Below the pieces are notes generated by a model. The model saw only the letters and a list, made by a program, of their open reading frames with translations, was not told the origin of the DNA and did no database searches. Made by a program: the position numbers and the translations under genes. Source: an uncultured Muribaculaceae bacterium (lineage in GTDB: Bacteria > Bacteroidota > Bacteroidia > Bacteroidales > Muribaculaceae). Taken from it: a stretch of DNA of 64,000 bases. The stretch covers positions 23,993 to 87,992 of the forward strand of contig CALUMI010000007.1 of the NCBI GenBank assembly GCA_944321725.1, written 5' to 3'. Shown piece after piece: positions 37,433 through 47,215 of this stretch; position 1 is the first letter of the stretch, and every line of letters starts with the position of its first letter.

Positions 37433-39895
37433 TTATCTGAGCTCCACCGTCGCGCTCTCTTTTCCGAGATAGAATAATTTCGCCTTGATAACCTTACCTG
37501 ACGCTTTTACCGGGCCTTTCCACAATTTTGACCCCGAATCAGGCTCTTTACCATCGGTTGTGTAGCGTATCTCGGCCTCCGGATACGGCGAGTTCATGAA
37601 AACCATATCGTCGGAGCGGCGAATGCCCGGCATCCCGACATGGAAATTAATGCCGCAACGCTGCAAATATAGCAACTCCGATGTGCCTATCAACCGGTTA
37701 TAGCGTATCAACCCCGTTTTCTCGTCAGCCACATCGGCATTCCATGCCCTCTCGACCACGCCAAATATTTTAGGAAACATATATAATTCCACCATGTCGA
37801 AATTACGTATTGTTTCCGCAAACATCTGCGCCTGCACACCGATTATGTTTTTCTTCGACTCCTCACTAAGCACAGGCTTTCCTTTTGCTATGTCCGCGCT
37901 GAGCGGCTTTCCGTCCAAAGTTGTCGATGTGGAGCGATAAATATCATAAGGCCGCGCTTCCCACGAGCGATACTCATCCACATATCCGCCCCAACACAAT
38001 CCCTGCTCTGCCGGATTGGCATTATAGGCCATGTCGAGATAGAAATTGCCCACATTGCTCAATATCACCTTATAACCGTTATTCGCAATCGAATAAGGTA
38101 TAGAATCGTCACCCCAATCGGGGATTGTGTTCCAACTGTTGATTCCGGCAAATTTCTCACGCAAAGATTTGTCGACAGCCTCACTATGCCCCATAGCCGA
38201 TTCCTGCCAACCTCCAACTTTGACACCTTTGGCGGAAATCATGTCGGCCATACGGACAACAAAATACTCATGCACATCGTGCGTCGTCGTGAAACCTTTC
38301 TCTTTCATCAACGCCAACACATCTGGCGAGCCTGCCCACGGATTTTTAGGCACCTCATCGCCGCCGGCATGAAAGAACGGTATTTCCACACCCGCCTCCT
38401 CATACATCAGCAGAATCTCATCGACCACTTTCTCAAGGAAACGGTAGGTGCCTTCACGCGCCGGATTAAGCACATTGTCATGATAGCCCTGAGCCGAAGT
38501 GTAGCGCGAAGTGTCGTTCCAGTCCCAAAGCCTGTAACGTTCCGCCTCCTCAAAATCGTCTTTCTCGTATTTCTTATAACGCGTGCGCATGGCTATTATG
38601 GCGGCACGCGCATGACCCGGCGTCTCCACCTCCGGAACAATTCTCACACCTCTCGCGTCGGCATATTTCAAAAGCTCTATAAACTCTTTGCGGGTCACAT
38701 AGCCATTCGAAGTAGTCGACAAATCATCAGGATTTCCGTTTCCGGCATAGAATTGGCACATAAACTCGTCCTCAGCAACAGTCAGCCCACGCCGAGCTCC
38801 CACTTCAGTAAGTTCCGGCAATCCCGGTATCTCCAAGCGCCATCCCTCGTCGTCGGCAAAATGGAATTGCAAGATATTCAACTTATACGCCGCAATGCGG
38901 TCGATTAGCTTTCTCAAATTGGCCACGCCCGTAAAATTCCGCGCAATGTCGAACATCATACCGCGATAATGGAAATCAGGCCAATCGCAAATCGCCACAT
39001 TAGGCAATGAAGTGCTGCCATAGTTATGGTCGAGAATCTTTACCACAGACTTGACGCCATTAAGCACCGCATCGGCAGAGACACCCCTGACAGCCCAATT
39101 CTCGCCATTGATTTCAAGCTCATAATATTCGTCATTGCTTTTACCGGCGCTATTATTCACATCCGCGCGGCTGAGAAGCGACAACGACAATGTAGCCGCG
39201 GCTTTGCCGTCGGCAAGCAATTCCCTCTCCCTGAGCTTTTCTGCGGCATAGCCCGACTCACGCGACAACCATTCCGGAGCAACAACCGAAAATTTGCCGC
39301 CGAGTCTGGAATATCCCTCTTTCTCTTCAATGCTCTTTATACCCGGAAAAATTTCAAACGGATTGAAAGGTACCGCCACATCAATCGGATTTACCCGCGC
39401 GTTCAGGGCATATACCCGCTCAGCAGTGGGATAGACGCCCGTTTTCTGCACAAATTCCTGATTTATAGGTTTCCGCTCTATCGGCAACGGACGCGCCACA
39501 CTGTCGGTGACAAAGGCGAAATGCCCTCCGTCGGGAGCAAAACTGATATTCGGGAGCTTTCCTTTTACGACAAACTCTATTTTCACCGTTTTACCGTCGT
39601 CGAGTTTAAATCCGTACTTCGGAGCCATTTTGTAATACCCTGTCTGCATTTCCGAGAATGTCACAGGGCAGTCTTTATCGGTAACAATCGTTCTCGGAAA
39701 CATGTTGAAATAAATATTCCAATCATCTCCAAGCTCGTCCTCGCCTATATTCTCAAGGACAAACAAATTATTATAAGTTCCGGTCACCTCAGTTTCTGTC
39801 AGTTCCCATGTCAATGTGACGGGCGCCTCTTTCACCCCGGCTTCCATAATCACCGCCGAAAAAATCGCCGATAAGGTAAAAATCCACGTTTTCAT
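37433..39895 (-). CDS. GH20 beta-N-acetylhexosaminidase
   Basis: Exo-acting hydrolase removing terminal N-acetylglucosamine or -galactosamine from glycans, likely periplasmic, 820 residues. A weak signal peptide (1-19) precedes a CHB_HEX-type N-terminal sandwich (TLTWELTETEVTGTYNNLFVLEN), a GH20b alpha/beta domain, and the catalytic barrel with WPDFHYRGMMFDIARNF. The catalytic pair Asp513-Glu514 lies in FHAGGDEVPKNPW. A C-terminal chitobiase-like beta domain (FMNSPYPEAEIRYTTDGKEPDSGS) ends the chain. It follows the phosphatase gene by 31 bases, so it may be third in the GHL10-phosphatase-GH20 unit. Confidence 0.94.
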   Translation of the reverse strand: MKTWIFTLSAIFSAVIMEAGVKEAPVTLTWELTETEVTGTYNNLFVLENIGEDELGDDWNIYFNMFPRTIVTDKDCPVTFSEMQTGYYKMAPKYGFKLDDGKTVKIEFVVKGKLPNISFAPDGGHFAFVTDSVARPLPIERKPINQEFVQKTGVYPTAERVYALNARVNPIDVAVPFNPFEIFPGIKSIEEKEGYSRLGGKFSVVAPEWLSRESGYAAEKLRERELLADGKAAATLSLSLLSRADVNNSAGKSNDEYYELEINGENWAVRGVSADAVLNGVKSVVKILDHNYGSTSLPNVAICDWPDFHYRGMMFDIARNFTGVANLRKLIDRIAAYKLNILQFHFADDEGWRLEIPGLPELTEVGARRGLTVAEDEFMCQFYAGNGNPDDLSTTSNGYVTRKEFIELLKYADARGVRIVPEVETPGHARAAIIAMRTRYKKYEKDDFEEAERYRLWDWNDTSRYTSAQGYHDNVLNPAREGTYRFLEKVVDEILLMYEEAGVEIPFFHAGGDEVPKNPWAGSPDVLALMKEKGFTTTHDVHEYFVVRMADMISAKGVKVGGWQESAMGHSEAVDKSLREKFAGINSWNTIPDWGDDSIPYSIANNGYKVILSNVGNFYLDMAYNANPAEQGLCWGGYVDEYRSWEARPYDIYRSTSTTLDGKPLSADIAKGKPVLSEESKKNIIGVQAQMFAETIRNFDMVELYMFPKIFGVVERAWNADVADEKTGLIRYNRLIGTSELLYLQRCGINFHVGMPGIRRSDDMVFMNSPYPEAEIRYTTDGKEPDSGSKLWKGPVKASGKVIKAKLFYLGKESATVELR

Positions 39896-39926
39896 ATTGT
39901 CTGATTATTTTTTATTCCAAAAACAT

Positions 39927-40433
39927 TCAACTGTTAAACACTTCTGTTTCAAGCGTCCCCGCCACTATTAAATCCGCAATGGCATTACAAGCGTCATCCA
40001 AAAGGTCGAGGACATTCTCAAACCCTTCGGCTCCTCCGTAATAAGGGTCAGGTATGCAGTCCTGCCCCCTGAAAGCTCGAAAAAATCGGGAAATCCGTAC
40101 TATTTTGCGCTCCTCGTCAAGCGTATATGCCATATCCCGCAAATCGTCAACATTGGCATCGTCCATTCCTATAATCAAATCGAAACACTCGAAATCAGAA
40201 TGCGACACCGGACGGCTCAAATGGGTCAGCCGCAGACCGCGCCTCGCAGCATGCACACGCATGCGCTTGTCGGGCAAATCGCCCTTGTGATAGCCGGAAA
40301 TACCGGCTGAATCAACTTCTACCCTGCCAGATATGCCACGCTCGGCTATTATGCGCTCCATAACAGCCTGTGCCGCCGGAGAGCGGCAAATGTTACCGAG
40401 GCACACGAAGAGTATCTTATACTTTTCCATCAC
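39927..40433 (-). CDS. low-molecular-weight protein-tyrosine phosphatase
   Basis: Cytoplasmic phosphatase of 168 residues. The P-loop C-x5-R is at the N-terminus (FVCLGNICRSP, Cys11 and Arg17), and the general-acid Asp is in PDPYYGGAEGFENVLDLL. This is the full signature of the family. Members act on tyrosine kinases of capsule synthesis or on small phosphoesters; no such partner is adjacent. Its start overlaps the GHL10 stop by 4 bases (ATGA), so the two genes are translated together. Confidence 0.93.
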   Translation of the reverse strand: MMEKYKILFVCLGNICRSPAAQAVMERIIAERGISGRVEVDSAGISGYHKGDLPDKRMRVHAARRGLRLTHLSRPVSHSDFECFDLIIGMDDANVDDLRDMAYTLDEERKIVRISRFFRAFRGQDCIPDPYYGGAEGFENVLDLLDDACNAIADLIVAGTLETEVFNS

Positions 40434-41908
40434 AGTTCCACAACGACCGACTTTCCTGTCTTGCTCTCATTGTTAGCACGGTCGAGCACCGTCACAACGT
40501 ATGTATACACACCCTCCATCCATTCGGGTATTACATACTCGGGAGAATATGTTACACAGGCAATCGAAGCCGGATTATCCAAATCCACAGCCTCTCCCTC
40601 GCCAAAACAATACACCACATAGGCACGGGCCTGCTGCATCACATCATCGGCAACCGGAGCATTCCAGCTGATTACACGACCGTCGGCTCTCAATCCGGAA
40701 ACCTCACCGGGCGGCACATTGTCAATCCACGGATAAGAAGGCGCCAAAGCCAACGTAGCCTGCTGATTTGTAGCCAACGAATCCGCGATACCCTTATAAT
40801 TCGATGTAATCATATATCCGGGCCACCAACAATTACCATGCAGATTGGGCAACTCGCGCGAAAGACGTATTTTATGGTCGAGCTGCGTGGGATTTTTCGA
40901 AGGCGGCAAATCCGGAGTGTCCATCGTCGCGCCTATCGACTGCCCTATATACATGTGCCGGCCATTAGCGTTATCGTTCCACCAATAAGCCAATTTCTCA
41001 GATGAGGCCACTTTCTTCTCCAACGTCCAATAAAGTTGCGGAAGCATATAGTCCACCCAACCTTTTTCTGTCCAAAGCAACACATCGGCATAAAGCTCAT
41101 CGTAGTTCTGCAAACCTTGCGTATCGCTGCCTTTCGGGTCGCTCGACTTGTTGCGCCATATCCCAAACGGACTTATCCCGAGCCGCACCCATGGCTTTGT
41201 CGCGGCAATGGTTTTGTGCAGCCCTTCTATAAGCAAGTTGACATTTTCGCGACGCCAATCGTCACGGCTCATACCATTGCCATATTTTTGATACGACTTA
41301 TTGTCAGGGAACTCCTTTCCTTTGACGGGATAAGGATAAAAATAATCGTCCATGTGGATTGCATCCACATCATATCGCGATATTATGTCGGCCACAACAT
41401 TTTCTATAAATTCACGGTTTTCCGGCAGTCCGGGGTCGAAATAGAGCTTGCCGCCATACTTTACGAACCGCTCCGGATGCTTGTGATAAATATGGTTGGG
41501 AGCGAGCTGCTCATTGTTCGATGTTGTCACCCTGTAAGGGTTCAGCCACGCGTGCAATTCCATTCCTCTCGCGTGCGACTGCTCAACCATGAATTCCAAC
41601 GGGTCCCAATAAGGATCGGGAGCCTTGCCTGCCGTGCCCGTAAGAAAACGGCTCCACGGCTCAAGCGCCGATTCATAGAAAGCGTCCGCGCTCGGACGCA
41701 CCTGAAACACGACAGCGTTGCACCCCGCCGCTTTCAGCTTATCGAGCTGCCCCTCCAAATATTTTTTTGTTTCGTCGGTCGTCATTTTGGCATACTGTCC
41801 CTGATGCACCGTATGAAGCCACGCCCCTCTGAACTCGTGTTTAGGATTAACCGGCTGCGCCACAAGCGCAATCAACGATAAAACAGACGCAAAAAATATT
41901 TTTTTCAT
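40430..41908 (-). CDS. GHL10 (YngK-like) glycosyl hydrolase
   Basis: Exported protein of 492 residues with a signal peptide (1-20) and a GHL10 barrel. Landmarks: EFRGAWLHTVHQGQYAKM, AAGCNAVVFQVRPSADAFYES, ARGMELHAWLNPYRVTT and DVDAIHMDDYFYPYPV, where the Asp-Asp pair is a candidate active site. The C-terminal 90 residues resemble a fibronectin type III module (PGEVSGLRADGRVISWNAP). Related proteins hydrolyse or bind peptidoglycan-derived glycans, which would suit its neighbourhood with a hexosaminidase, but the substrate is not established here. Confidence 0.88.
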   Translation of the reverse strand: MKKIFFASVLSLIALVAQPVNPKHEFRGAWLHTVHQGQYAKMTTDETKKYLEGQLDKLKAAGCNAVVFQVRPSADAFYESALEPWSRFLTGTAGKAPDPYWDPLEFMVEQSHARGMELHAWLNPYRVTTSNNEQLAPNHIYHKHPERFVKYGGKLYFDPGLPENREFIENVVADIISRYDVDAIHMDDYFYPYPVKGKEFPDNKSYQKYGNGMSRDDWRRENVNLLIEGLHKTIAATKPWVRLGISPFGIWRNKSSDPKGSDTQGLQNYDELYADVLLWTEKGWVDYMLPQLYWTLEKKVASSEKLAYWWNDNANGRHMYIGQSIGATMDTPDLPPSKNPTQLDHKIRLSRELPNLHGNCWWPGYMITSNYKGIADSLATNQQATLALAPSYPWIDNVPPGEVSGLRADGRVISWNAPVADDVMQQARAYVVYCFGEGEAVDLDNPASIACVTYSPEYVIPEWMEGVYTYVVTVLDRANNESKTGKSVVVEL

Positions 41909-42040
41909 ATCCGGAATTTAAGATATTTTTATTCGGGTGCTAATTTACGATTAAGCGGCGAATAAGGCAAACCGTTTATTCCAATTTGCCACAAAAAGCA
42001 ACCTTTTTTCACTTTACTCATTATTTAATCACAACTTAAA

Positions 42041-42072
42041 TTTCAAAAAACGGTGCAAATAGTATATTTTTG
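42041..42072 (+). promoter_or_regulatory. promoter of the DUF4493 lipoprotein gene
   Basis: TTTC (42041-42044), 20 bases, TATTTTTG (42065-42072). The -7 box fits TAnnTTTG; the ATG is 20 bases downstream. The rest of the 183-base region between the divergent genes shows nothing else. Confidence 0.55.
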
Positions 42073-42091
42073 TGCAAAAAATTAGCCTGAC

Positions 42092-44608
42092 ATGAAAAAA
42101 TATCTCCTGCATATCTTTTCCTTTTTATCGCTAATCGCAGTCGGTTGCACAGAAAACTACAACCAACTCACAACAGGCTATGGAGATTTGGAAATAGACA
42201 TAACTGTCGACACCACAATCACAAACATTGCGGAAGCCCGGAATTTGGAAATTCCGGCTCCCGATATCAATTCCATAAAAATTTCCGCACAGGGAGAAAA
42301 CGGGACTCGCAGAGAATGGATGAACATCGACGAGTTTGAGAAAAGCCATAAAATGATACCTGTCGACAGCTACACTTTCATTGCCTCGTCGGGCAACTCC
42401 GCAGAAGAGGGCTACATACAGCCACGCTTCTACGCCGAGCAAAAAGCAGCCGTACACGACAACAGTTTGACAAGCATTGACCTGACCTGCAAAATATCGA
42501 GTACTTTAGTATCTCTCGACACTGAGAATTTTCACAGTACGGAAGTGAAAGATTTATCGGTACGTGTCAAGTCAGAAAACGGAAAATACATTACCTTGCA
42601 CAACGGCTGCTCCGAATACGCACTTGTCAATCCCGGCAAAATAAAAGGAGAATTGACAGTCACCGGCAATTCCGGGCAAACGGTCACACTGCAGCCAATC
42701 ATCATAGATAACGCCGCACCCGCCCGGCACTACGAAATACGTGTAAAAACTCCGGATGACGGCTCCGGCGCGATAAACCTGATTTACGACAACAGCACGC
42801 TAAAAGAGCCAATACAAATTCCTGTAGGCGACGAGCTTTTCTCAACAGAGCCACCATCTTTCCAAATGGAAGGAGTAAACGGCAGCACCATGCAAATATT
42901 TGAAAAAGAGGGAATCAGCTCACCCGTAAAATGCAAAGTCAAAATACCGGGAGGATTGAAACATCTTTTCATAAACACCAACACCGAAGCAGCCAACGAC
43001 GACAACCAATTAAACAAAGAAACCGAGCTTGTCGGCTACAACACCACCGGAGGAATTTACGACATGCTTTCCATTTCCGGGAATGAAGAGGGTTCGGAAC
43101 AAGCCGAGATTGATTTAACTGATTTAATTTCAAATCTCACAGCCGAAAACGGAGAAAACACAGCTTACAGCATCACCTTGCAGGCGCACGACACGCAAGG
43201 GCGCGTAAGCAACTACCCATGTTACCTCATCGTCAATGTCATACCAATAAACATTTCCATATTGCAGCCTGAAGAAATGGCATTCGGCGCAAAAAACGCC
43301 ACATTAAAAATCAGATACAACGGCAACGATTTCAGAAACAGCGTAAAGCTGCAATACGAGAAAAATGGCGACAAGTGGGAAGAATTGGAGATAACGGGGA
43401 TAGCAACCGGAGAAAGAGGCATTTTCGATGTCACCGCCGCAATCCCTGACGACCTGTGCTCGCTAAACATACGCGCTGAATACAAAGGAGGATTGGCTTA
43501 TTCGCAGCCTGTCACTCTGCTGCGCCAAATCCCAGAGTTCGGAGCCGTATGCAACAGAGAGAACATTTGGCCCTCTAAGGCCGACATCATAATAACAGGC
43601 GACTATGCCGAAGAAGTGATAAAATTCCTATCCGTTTACATAAAGGAGAGCGACGGGGATATGCACCCCGCTGTTGTGGAGCGTGTGCCGGAAGAACGTC
43701 GCATAACAATTTCAACACTGATGCCTTCCACCGACTATTCGATAATAGTGTCGACTTCCTCCGCCAATGAGAAGCACATCGGCATCACAACAGAAGAAGC
43801 CATCGAGCTGCCTAACGGAAGTTTTGAGAACAACATAAAGGAAACAATCTCCATACCGCTGATAAATTGCGGCGGCAAATACTCCAACCTCAACAGTTGG
43901 ATGCCCACCTACAATACAACATCTATAAAAGTAACGGAAGCGGAGGATTGGGCAAGCGTCAACGCAAAAACATGCTCCGGATACGCAAAAACAGCGAACA
44001 CATGGTTCAAAGTGCCCACAACGGAAATCATAAAATCAAGCTATGATGGGCAATATGCGGTATTGCTGCGCAACGCCGCATGGGATATAAACGGGACAGA
44101 ACCTCCACGCGACACACGCACAGACGAAATCTACTACAGCAGCAATGTGCCATACATATCCAACCGCTCCGCCGGAAAAATATTTCTCGGCACCTATTCG
44201 TTCGACCAAAACGGCAATGAAACATACGACGAAGGCATCAGCTTCACCTCGCGCCCGACGTCAATTACAGGCTACTATTACTACCGCCAAGATGTCAACG
44301 ACTTGCAAGAAACAGGAATTGTGGTAATAAAGTTAATAAATGAAAGCGATGGAACCGCAACCGTAATAGGTGAAGGGCGTGGAGAGCTGAAAGCGTCGAC
44401 CTCGTTCACACGGTTCACCGTCCCAATATCTTACAATGTGCGCAACAAACAAGCCACAAAACTGCAGCTGATGATATCATCATCATGCTACGCCTCATAC
44501 AGCCAAGCTGATGAAACGAGAAAGATAAAGACAACCGACTATCCTGAAAAAGGTGTATCGACAGGAGCCGAACTCGTTGTCGACAATTTGCAACTCCTTT
44601 ATGAATAG
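42092..44608 (+). CDS. DUF4493 lipoprotein with C-terminal PCMD domain
   Basis: An 838-residue surface-type lipoprotein (MKKYLLHIFSFLSLIAVGC, Cys19). The N-terminal region begins TTGYGDLEIDITVDTT, the usual opening of DUF4493 proteins, which resemble fimbrial or adhesin subunits. The middle contains several immunoglobulin-like stretches without enzyme motifs. The C-terminal 270 residues, from LPNGSFENN onward, form a jelly-roll of the putative carbohydrate-metabolism (PCMD) type with RPTSITGYYYYR and TGAELVVDNLQLLYE. Probably binds glycan or another surface partner. The RseC-like gene begins 3 bases after the stop, although a shared role with Rnf is unlikely. Confidence 0.75.
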   Translation: MKKYLLHIFSFLSLIAVGCTENYNQLTTGYGDLEIDITVDTTITNIAEARNLEIPAPDINSIKISAQGENGTRREWMNIDEFEKSHKMIPVDSYTFIASSGNSAEEGYIQPRFYAEQKAAVHDNSLTSIDLTCKISSTLVSLDTENFHSTEVKDLSVRVKSENGKYITLHNGCSEYALVNPGKIKGELTVTGNSGQTVTLQPIIIDNAAPARHYEIRVKTPDDGSGAINLIYDNSTLKEPIQIPVGDELFSTEPPSFQMEGVNGSTMQIFEKEGISSPVKCKVKIPGGLKHLFINTNTEAANDDNQLNKETELVGYNTTGGIYDMLSISGNEEGSEQAEIDLTDLISNLTAENGENTAYSITLQAHDTQGRVSNYPCYLIVNVIPINISILQPEEMAFGAKNATLKIRYNGNDFRNSVKLQYEKNGDKWEELEITGIATGERGIFDVTAAIPDDLCSLNIRAEYKGGLAYSQPVTLLRQIPEFGAVCNRENIWPSKADIIITGDYAEEVIKFLSVYIKESDGDMHPAVVERVPEERRITISTLMPSTDYSIIVSTSSANEKHIGITTEEAIELPNGSFENNIKETISIPLINCGGKYSNLNSWMPTYNTTSIKVTEAEDWASVNAKTCSGYAKTANTWFKVPTTEIIKSSYDGQYAVLLRNAAWDINGTEPPRDTRTDEIYYSSNVPYISNRSAGKIFLGTYSFDQNGNETYDEGISFTSRPTSITGYYYYRQDVNDLQETGIVVIKLINESDGTATVIGEGRGELKASTSFTRFTVPISYNVRNKQATKLQLMISSSCYASYSQADETRKIKTTDYPEKGVSTGAELVVDNLQLLYE

Positions 44609-44611
44609 GCT

Positions 44612-45028
44612 ATGAAAAAAGATATTATTACACATACAGGAGAAATAACATTGGCCGACGCGGGATACTACACAATAAAATTCAACGGCTCAGAGAATTG
44701 CGGCGGTTGCGCAATATCCAAATTCTGCAAAAGCAACGGCTCGGAATACATGAAAGTGGAGAAAAAATATTGCGCACACCAATTTGACAAAGGCGACAAG
44801 GTAATTGTCGAGATTGCCCCGTCAATGACTTGGAAAGCCATTTTCTATACATGCCTGCTGCCTCTGCTAATCTTATTGGCAGCCACTGTCGTGGCAAAAG
44901 CCGCAGATTTTACAGACACGGCATCGGCATTGTGCGGATTGGTGACAACAGCCGCATACTACATATTCATCTATAAATTCAAACTATTGAGAAAATATAA
45001 TTTAAAAATATCGAGATTAACAAATTAA
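44612..45028 (+). CDS. SoxR-reducing system RseC family protein
   Basis: A 138-residue inner-membrane protein with two transmembrane helices (about 72-92 and 98-118). The N-terminal cytoplasmic part carries a cysteine cluster (CGGCAISKFC, residues about 30-39), as in RseC-type proteins that accompany Rnf complexes and are thought to take part in SoxR reduction or cluster assembly. It lies 7 bases upstream of rnfB, the standard place in Bacteroidetes. The exact role is not known. Confidence 0.88.
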   Translation: MKKDIITHTGEITLADAGYYTIKFNGSENCGGCAISKFCKSNGSEYMKVEKKYCAHQFDKGDKVIVEIAPSMTWKAIFYTCLLPLLILLAATVVAKAADFTDTASALCGLVTTAAYYIFIYKFKLLRKYNLKISRLTN

Positions 45029-45035
45029 CAATATT

Positions 45036-45887
45036 ATGAACCCTATAATATCTGCTGTCGCTGTGTTAGGAGGCACAGGCATAATAAGTGCCGCGCTGCT
45101 CTACATAGTGGCAAGAAAATTCAAAGTCACGGAAGATCCGCGTATCGACGATGTGGAGAAAATGCTTCCGGGAGCTAATTGCGGAGGCTGCGGGTATAGC
45201 GGATGCCGCGATTTTGCGGCCAACTGTGTCGGCAGCGGCACATTGGAAGGTAGAAGATGCCCGGTGGGTGGTGATGCCACAATGAAAGCAATCGCCGAAT
45301 ATCTCGGTTTGAAAGCCGAAACAGAGAAGCCCAAAGTAGCCGTGCTGAAATGCAATGGATCATGTATGGCACGCAAACACACATCGGTCTACGACGGACC
45401 GCGCTCATGCGCCATCGAGCGCATCATCTATGCCGGCGAAACCGACTGCGCCTACGGGTGCTTAGGCTGCGGCGACTGCGTAAACGCCTGTCTGTTCGAT
45501 GCCATAAAATTAGACCCGGAAATAGGCATTCCCACTATCGACGACGAGCGATGCACAGCATGCGGAGCATGTGCAGACGCCTGCCCTGACAAAATAATCG
45601 AGCTGCGCTATAAAGGCCCGAAAAACCGGCGTGTCTATGTCGCCTGCTCCAACCACGACAAAGGCGCGGAAGCAATCAAAGAATGCAAAGCGGCGTGCAT
45701 CGGTTGCGGAAAATGCGTAAAAGCATGTCCTTTCGACGCTATAACTCTAACCGACAACTTAGCCTACATCGACGACGAGAAATGCCGACTGTGCAGAAAA
45801 TGCGTCGACGCATGTCCGGTGAAGTGCATAAAAGCCGTGAATTTTCCCGACAAACCATCCATATCAAAAGAGGAGGCAGCATGTTAA
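45036..45887 (+). CDS. rnfB: Rnf complex ferredoxin subunit RnfB
   Basis: Iron-sulfur subunit that passes electrons from ferredoxin into the ion-pumping Rnf complex, 283 residues. One N-terminal membrane helix (1-24) is followed by the four-cysteine motif CGGCGYSGCRDFAANC, then three to four ferredoxin-type motifs: CLGCGDCVNACLFDAI, CTACGACADACPDKI, CIGCGKCVKACPFDAI and CRLCRKCVDACPVKCI. This matches the longer clostridial/Bacteroidetes RnfB. The last 7 bases overlap rnfC. Confidence 0.96.
   Translation: MNPIISAVAVLGGTGIISAALLYIVARKFKVTEDPRIDDVEKMLPGANCGGCGYSGCRDFAANCVGSGTLEGRRCPVGGDATMKAIAEYLGLKAETEKPKVAVLKCNGSCMARKHTSVYDGPRSCAIERIIYAGETDCAYGCLGCGDCVNACLFDAIKLDPEIGIPTIDDERCTACGACADACPDKIIELRYKGPKNRRVYVACSNHDKGAEAIKECKAACIGCGKCVKACPFDAITLTDNLAYIDDEKCRLCRKCVDACPVKCIKAVNFPDKPSISKEEAAC
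45871..45876 (+). promoter_or_regulatory. strong Shine-Dalgarno site of rnfC
   Basis: AGGAGG lies 4 bases before the rnfC ATG at 45881 and inside the end of rnfB. It fixes the rnfC start; the frame is open 66 codons further upstream. Such a site is unusual in Bacteroidales, where most starts have none. Confidence 0.75.
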
Positions 45888-47215
45888 AAACTTTCAGAAA
45901 AGGCGGCATACATCCGCCTGAAAACAAACTGTCGGCATTGTCGAAAATAACCGATATCCCACAATCAAAAGAATATGTGGTTTCGCTGTCGCAGCACATC
46001 GGAGCTCCGGCGCAATGCTGCGTGGAAAAAGGAGAACATATAGCAAAATACCAACTGATAGGCAAAAGCGCAGGATTCGTTTCGGCCAACATACACTCTC
46101 CGGTCAGCGGCACGGTGAGAAAAATCGACAAATTCAAAAACGCTTTCGGATTTGAAACCACATCCGTATTCATCACTCCGGACGGGCAAAACGATGAAGA
46201 ACGGCATCCGCTCACATCCGAAGTGACGGCCAAATTATCATCCAAAGAGATAATCGGGATAATCGACAACGCGGGCATAGTAGGGCTTGGAGGAGCGACA
46301 TTCCCCACAAAAGTAAAACTTATGCCACCCGACAACATGCCCGTCGACACCCTGCTTATCAACGGAGCGGAATGCGAGCCGTATCTGACCAACGACCAAC
46401 GATTAATGGAAGAATGTCCGGAGGAAATCATCGAGGGTGTAAAGCTGCTTATGCGTGCAATTAATGTCGAAAAAGCATATATCGCCATCGAATCCAACAA
46501 GCCGGAGGCAATAAAAGCGTTGGAAAAAGCGGCCGCACACGCCACCGGGATAAAAATCACGCCGCTGAAAGTAAAATATCCGCAAGGCGGCGAAAAACAG
46601 CTTATCGACGCAGTGCTCAACCGCCAAGTCCCTTCCGGCGGACTGCCGGCATCGGTGGGCGTAATCGTTCAAAACGTGGCCACAGCCTATGCCGTAAAGC
46701 AGGCAGTAATCGACGGAACACCTCTGACAGAACGCGTCATCACCGTTACCGGGCCTGATTTGCCCCATCCCGGCAACTACCGCGTACCGATAGGCACCCC
46801 AATATCCGACATAATAGAAGCTGCCGGAGGTTTGCCGGAAAACACGCAGAAAGTAGTAATCGGCGGGCCGATGATGGGAAAAGCCGCATCGAACCTCAAT
46901 GCCACAGCAAACAAAGGCATGTCGGGCATTCTGATAGTGCCGAAGCGATATGCCATGCGGCAGAAAGCAGAGAACTGCGTGCGCTGCGCATCGTGTGTGT
47001 CGGCATGTCCGATGGGACTCGAACCGTATCTGATAGCGCGGTTGTCAGAGCTTAAAGACTACAAACGGCTTGAGGAAGAGCGTGTAATGGATTGCATCGA
47101 ATGCGGATCCTGCTCGTATGTCTGCATATCCCACCGCCCGCTTCTCGACTACATACGCATTGGCAAAAACAAAACAGGAGCAATCATCAAATCAAGAAAA
47201 ACCAACAACAAATGA
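45881..47215 (+). CDS. rnfC: Rnf complex subunit RnfC
   Basis: Peripheral subunit with NADH/FMN-binding and two [4Fe-4S] clusters, 444 residues. The start MLKTFRKGGIHPPENK is typical. The central NADH-dehydrogenase-51-like region has NAGIVGLGGATFPTKVKL and INGAECEPYLTND. SLBB and RnfC-N type domains flank it. Two cluster motifs lie near the C-terminus: CVRCASCVSACPMGLEP and CIECGSCSYVCISHRP. Its stop overlaps the rnfD start (ATGA). Confidence 0.96.
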   Translation: MLKTFRKGGIHPPENKLSALSKITDIPQSKEYVVSLSQHIGAPAQCCVEKGEHIAKYQLIGKSAGFVSANIHSPVSGTVRKIDKFKNAFGFETTSVFITPDGQNDEERHPLTSEVTAKLSSKEIIGIIDNAGIVGLGGATFPTKVKLMPPDNMPVDTLLINGAECEPYLTNDQRLMEECPEEIIEGVKLLMRAINVEKAYIAIESNKPEAIKALEKAAAHATGIKITPLKVKYPQGGEKQLIDAVLNRQVPSGGLPASVGVIVQNVATAYAVKQAVIDGTPLTERVITVTGPDLPHPGNYRVPIGTPISDIIEAAGGLPENTQKVVIGGPMMGKAASNLNATANKGMSGILIVPKRYAMRQKAENCVRCASCVSACPMGLEPYLIARLSELKDYKRLEEERVMDCIECGSCSYVCISHRPLLDYIRIGKNKTGAIIKSRKTNNK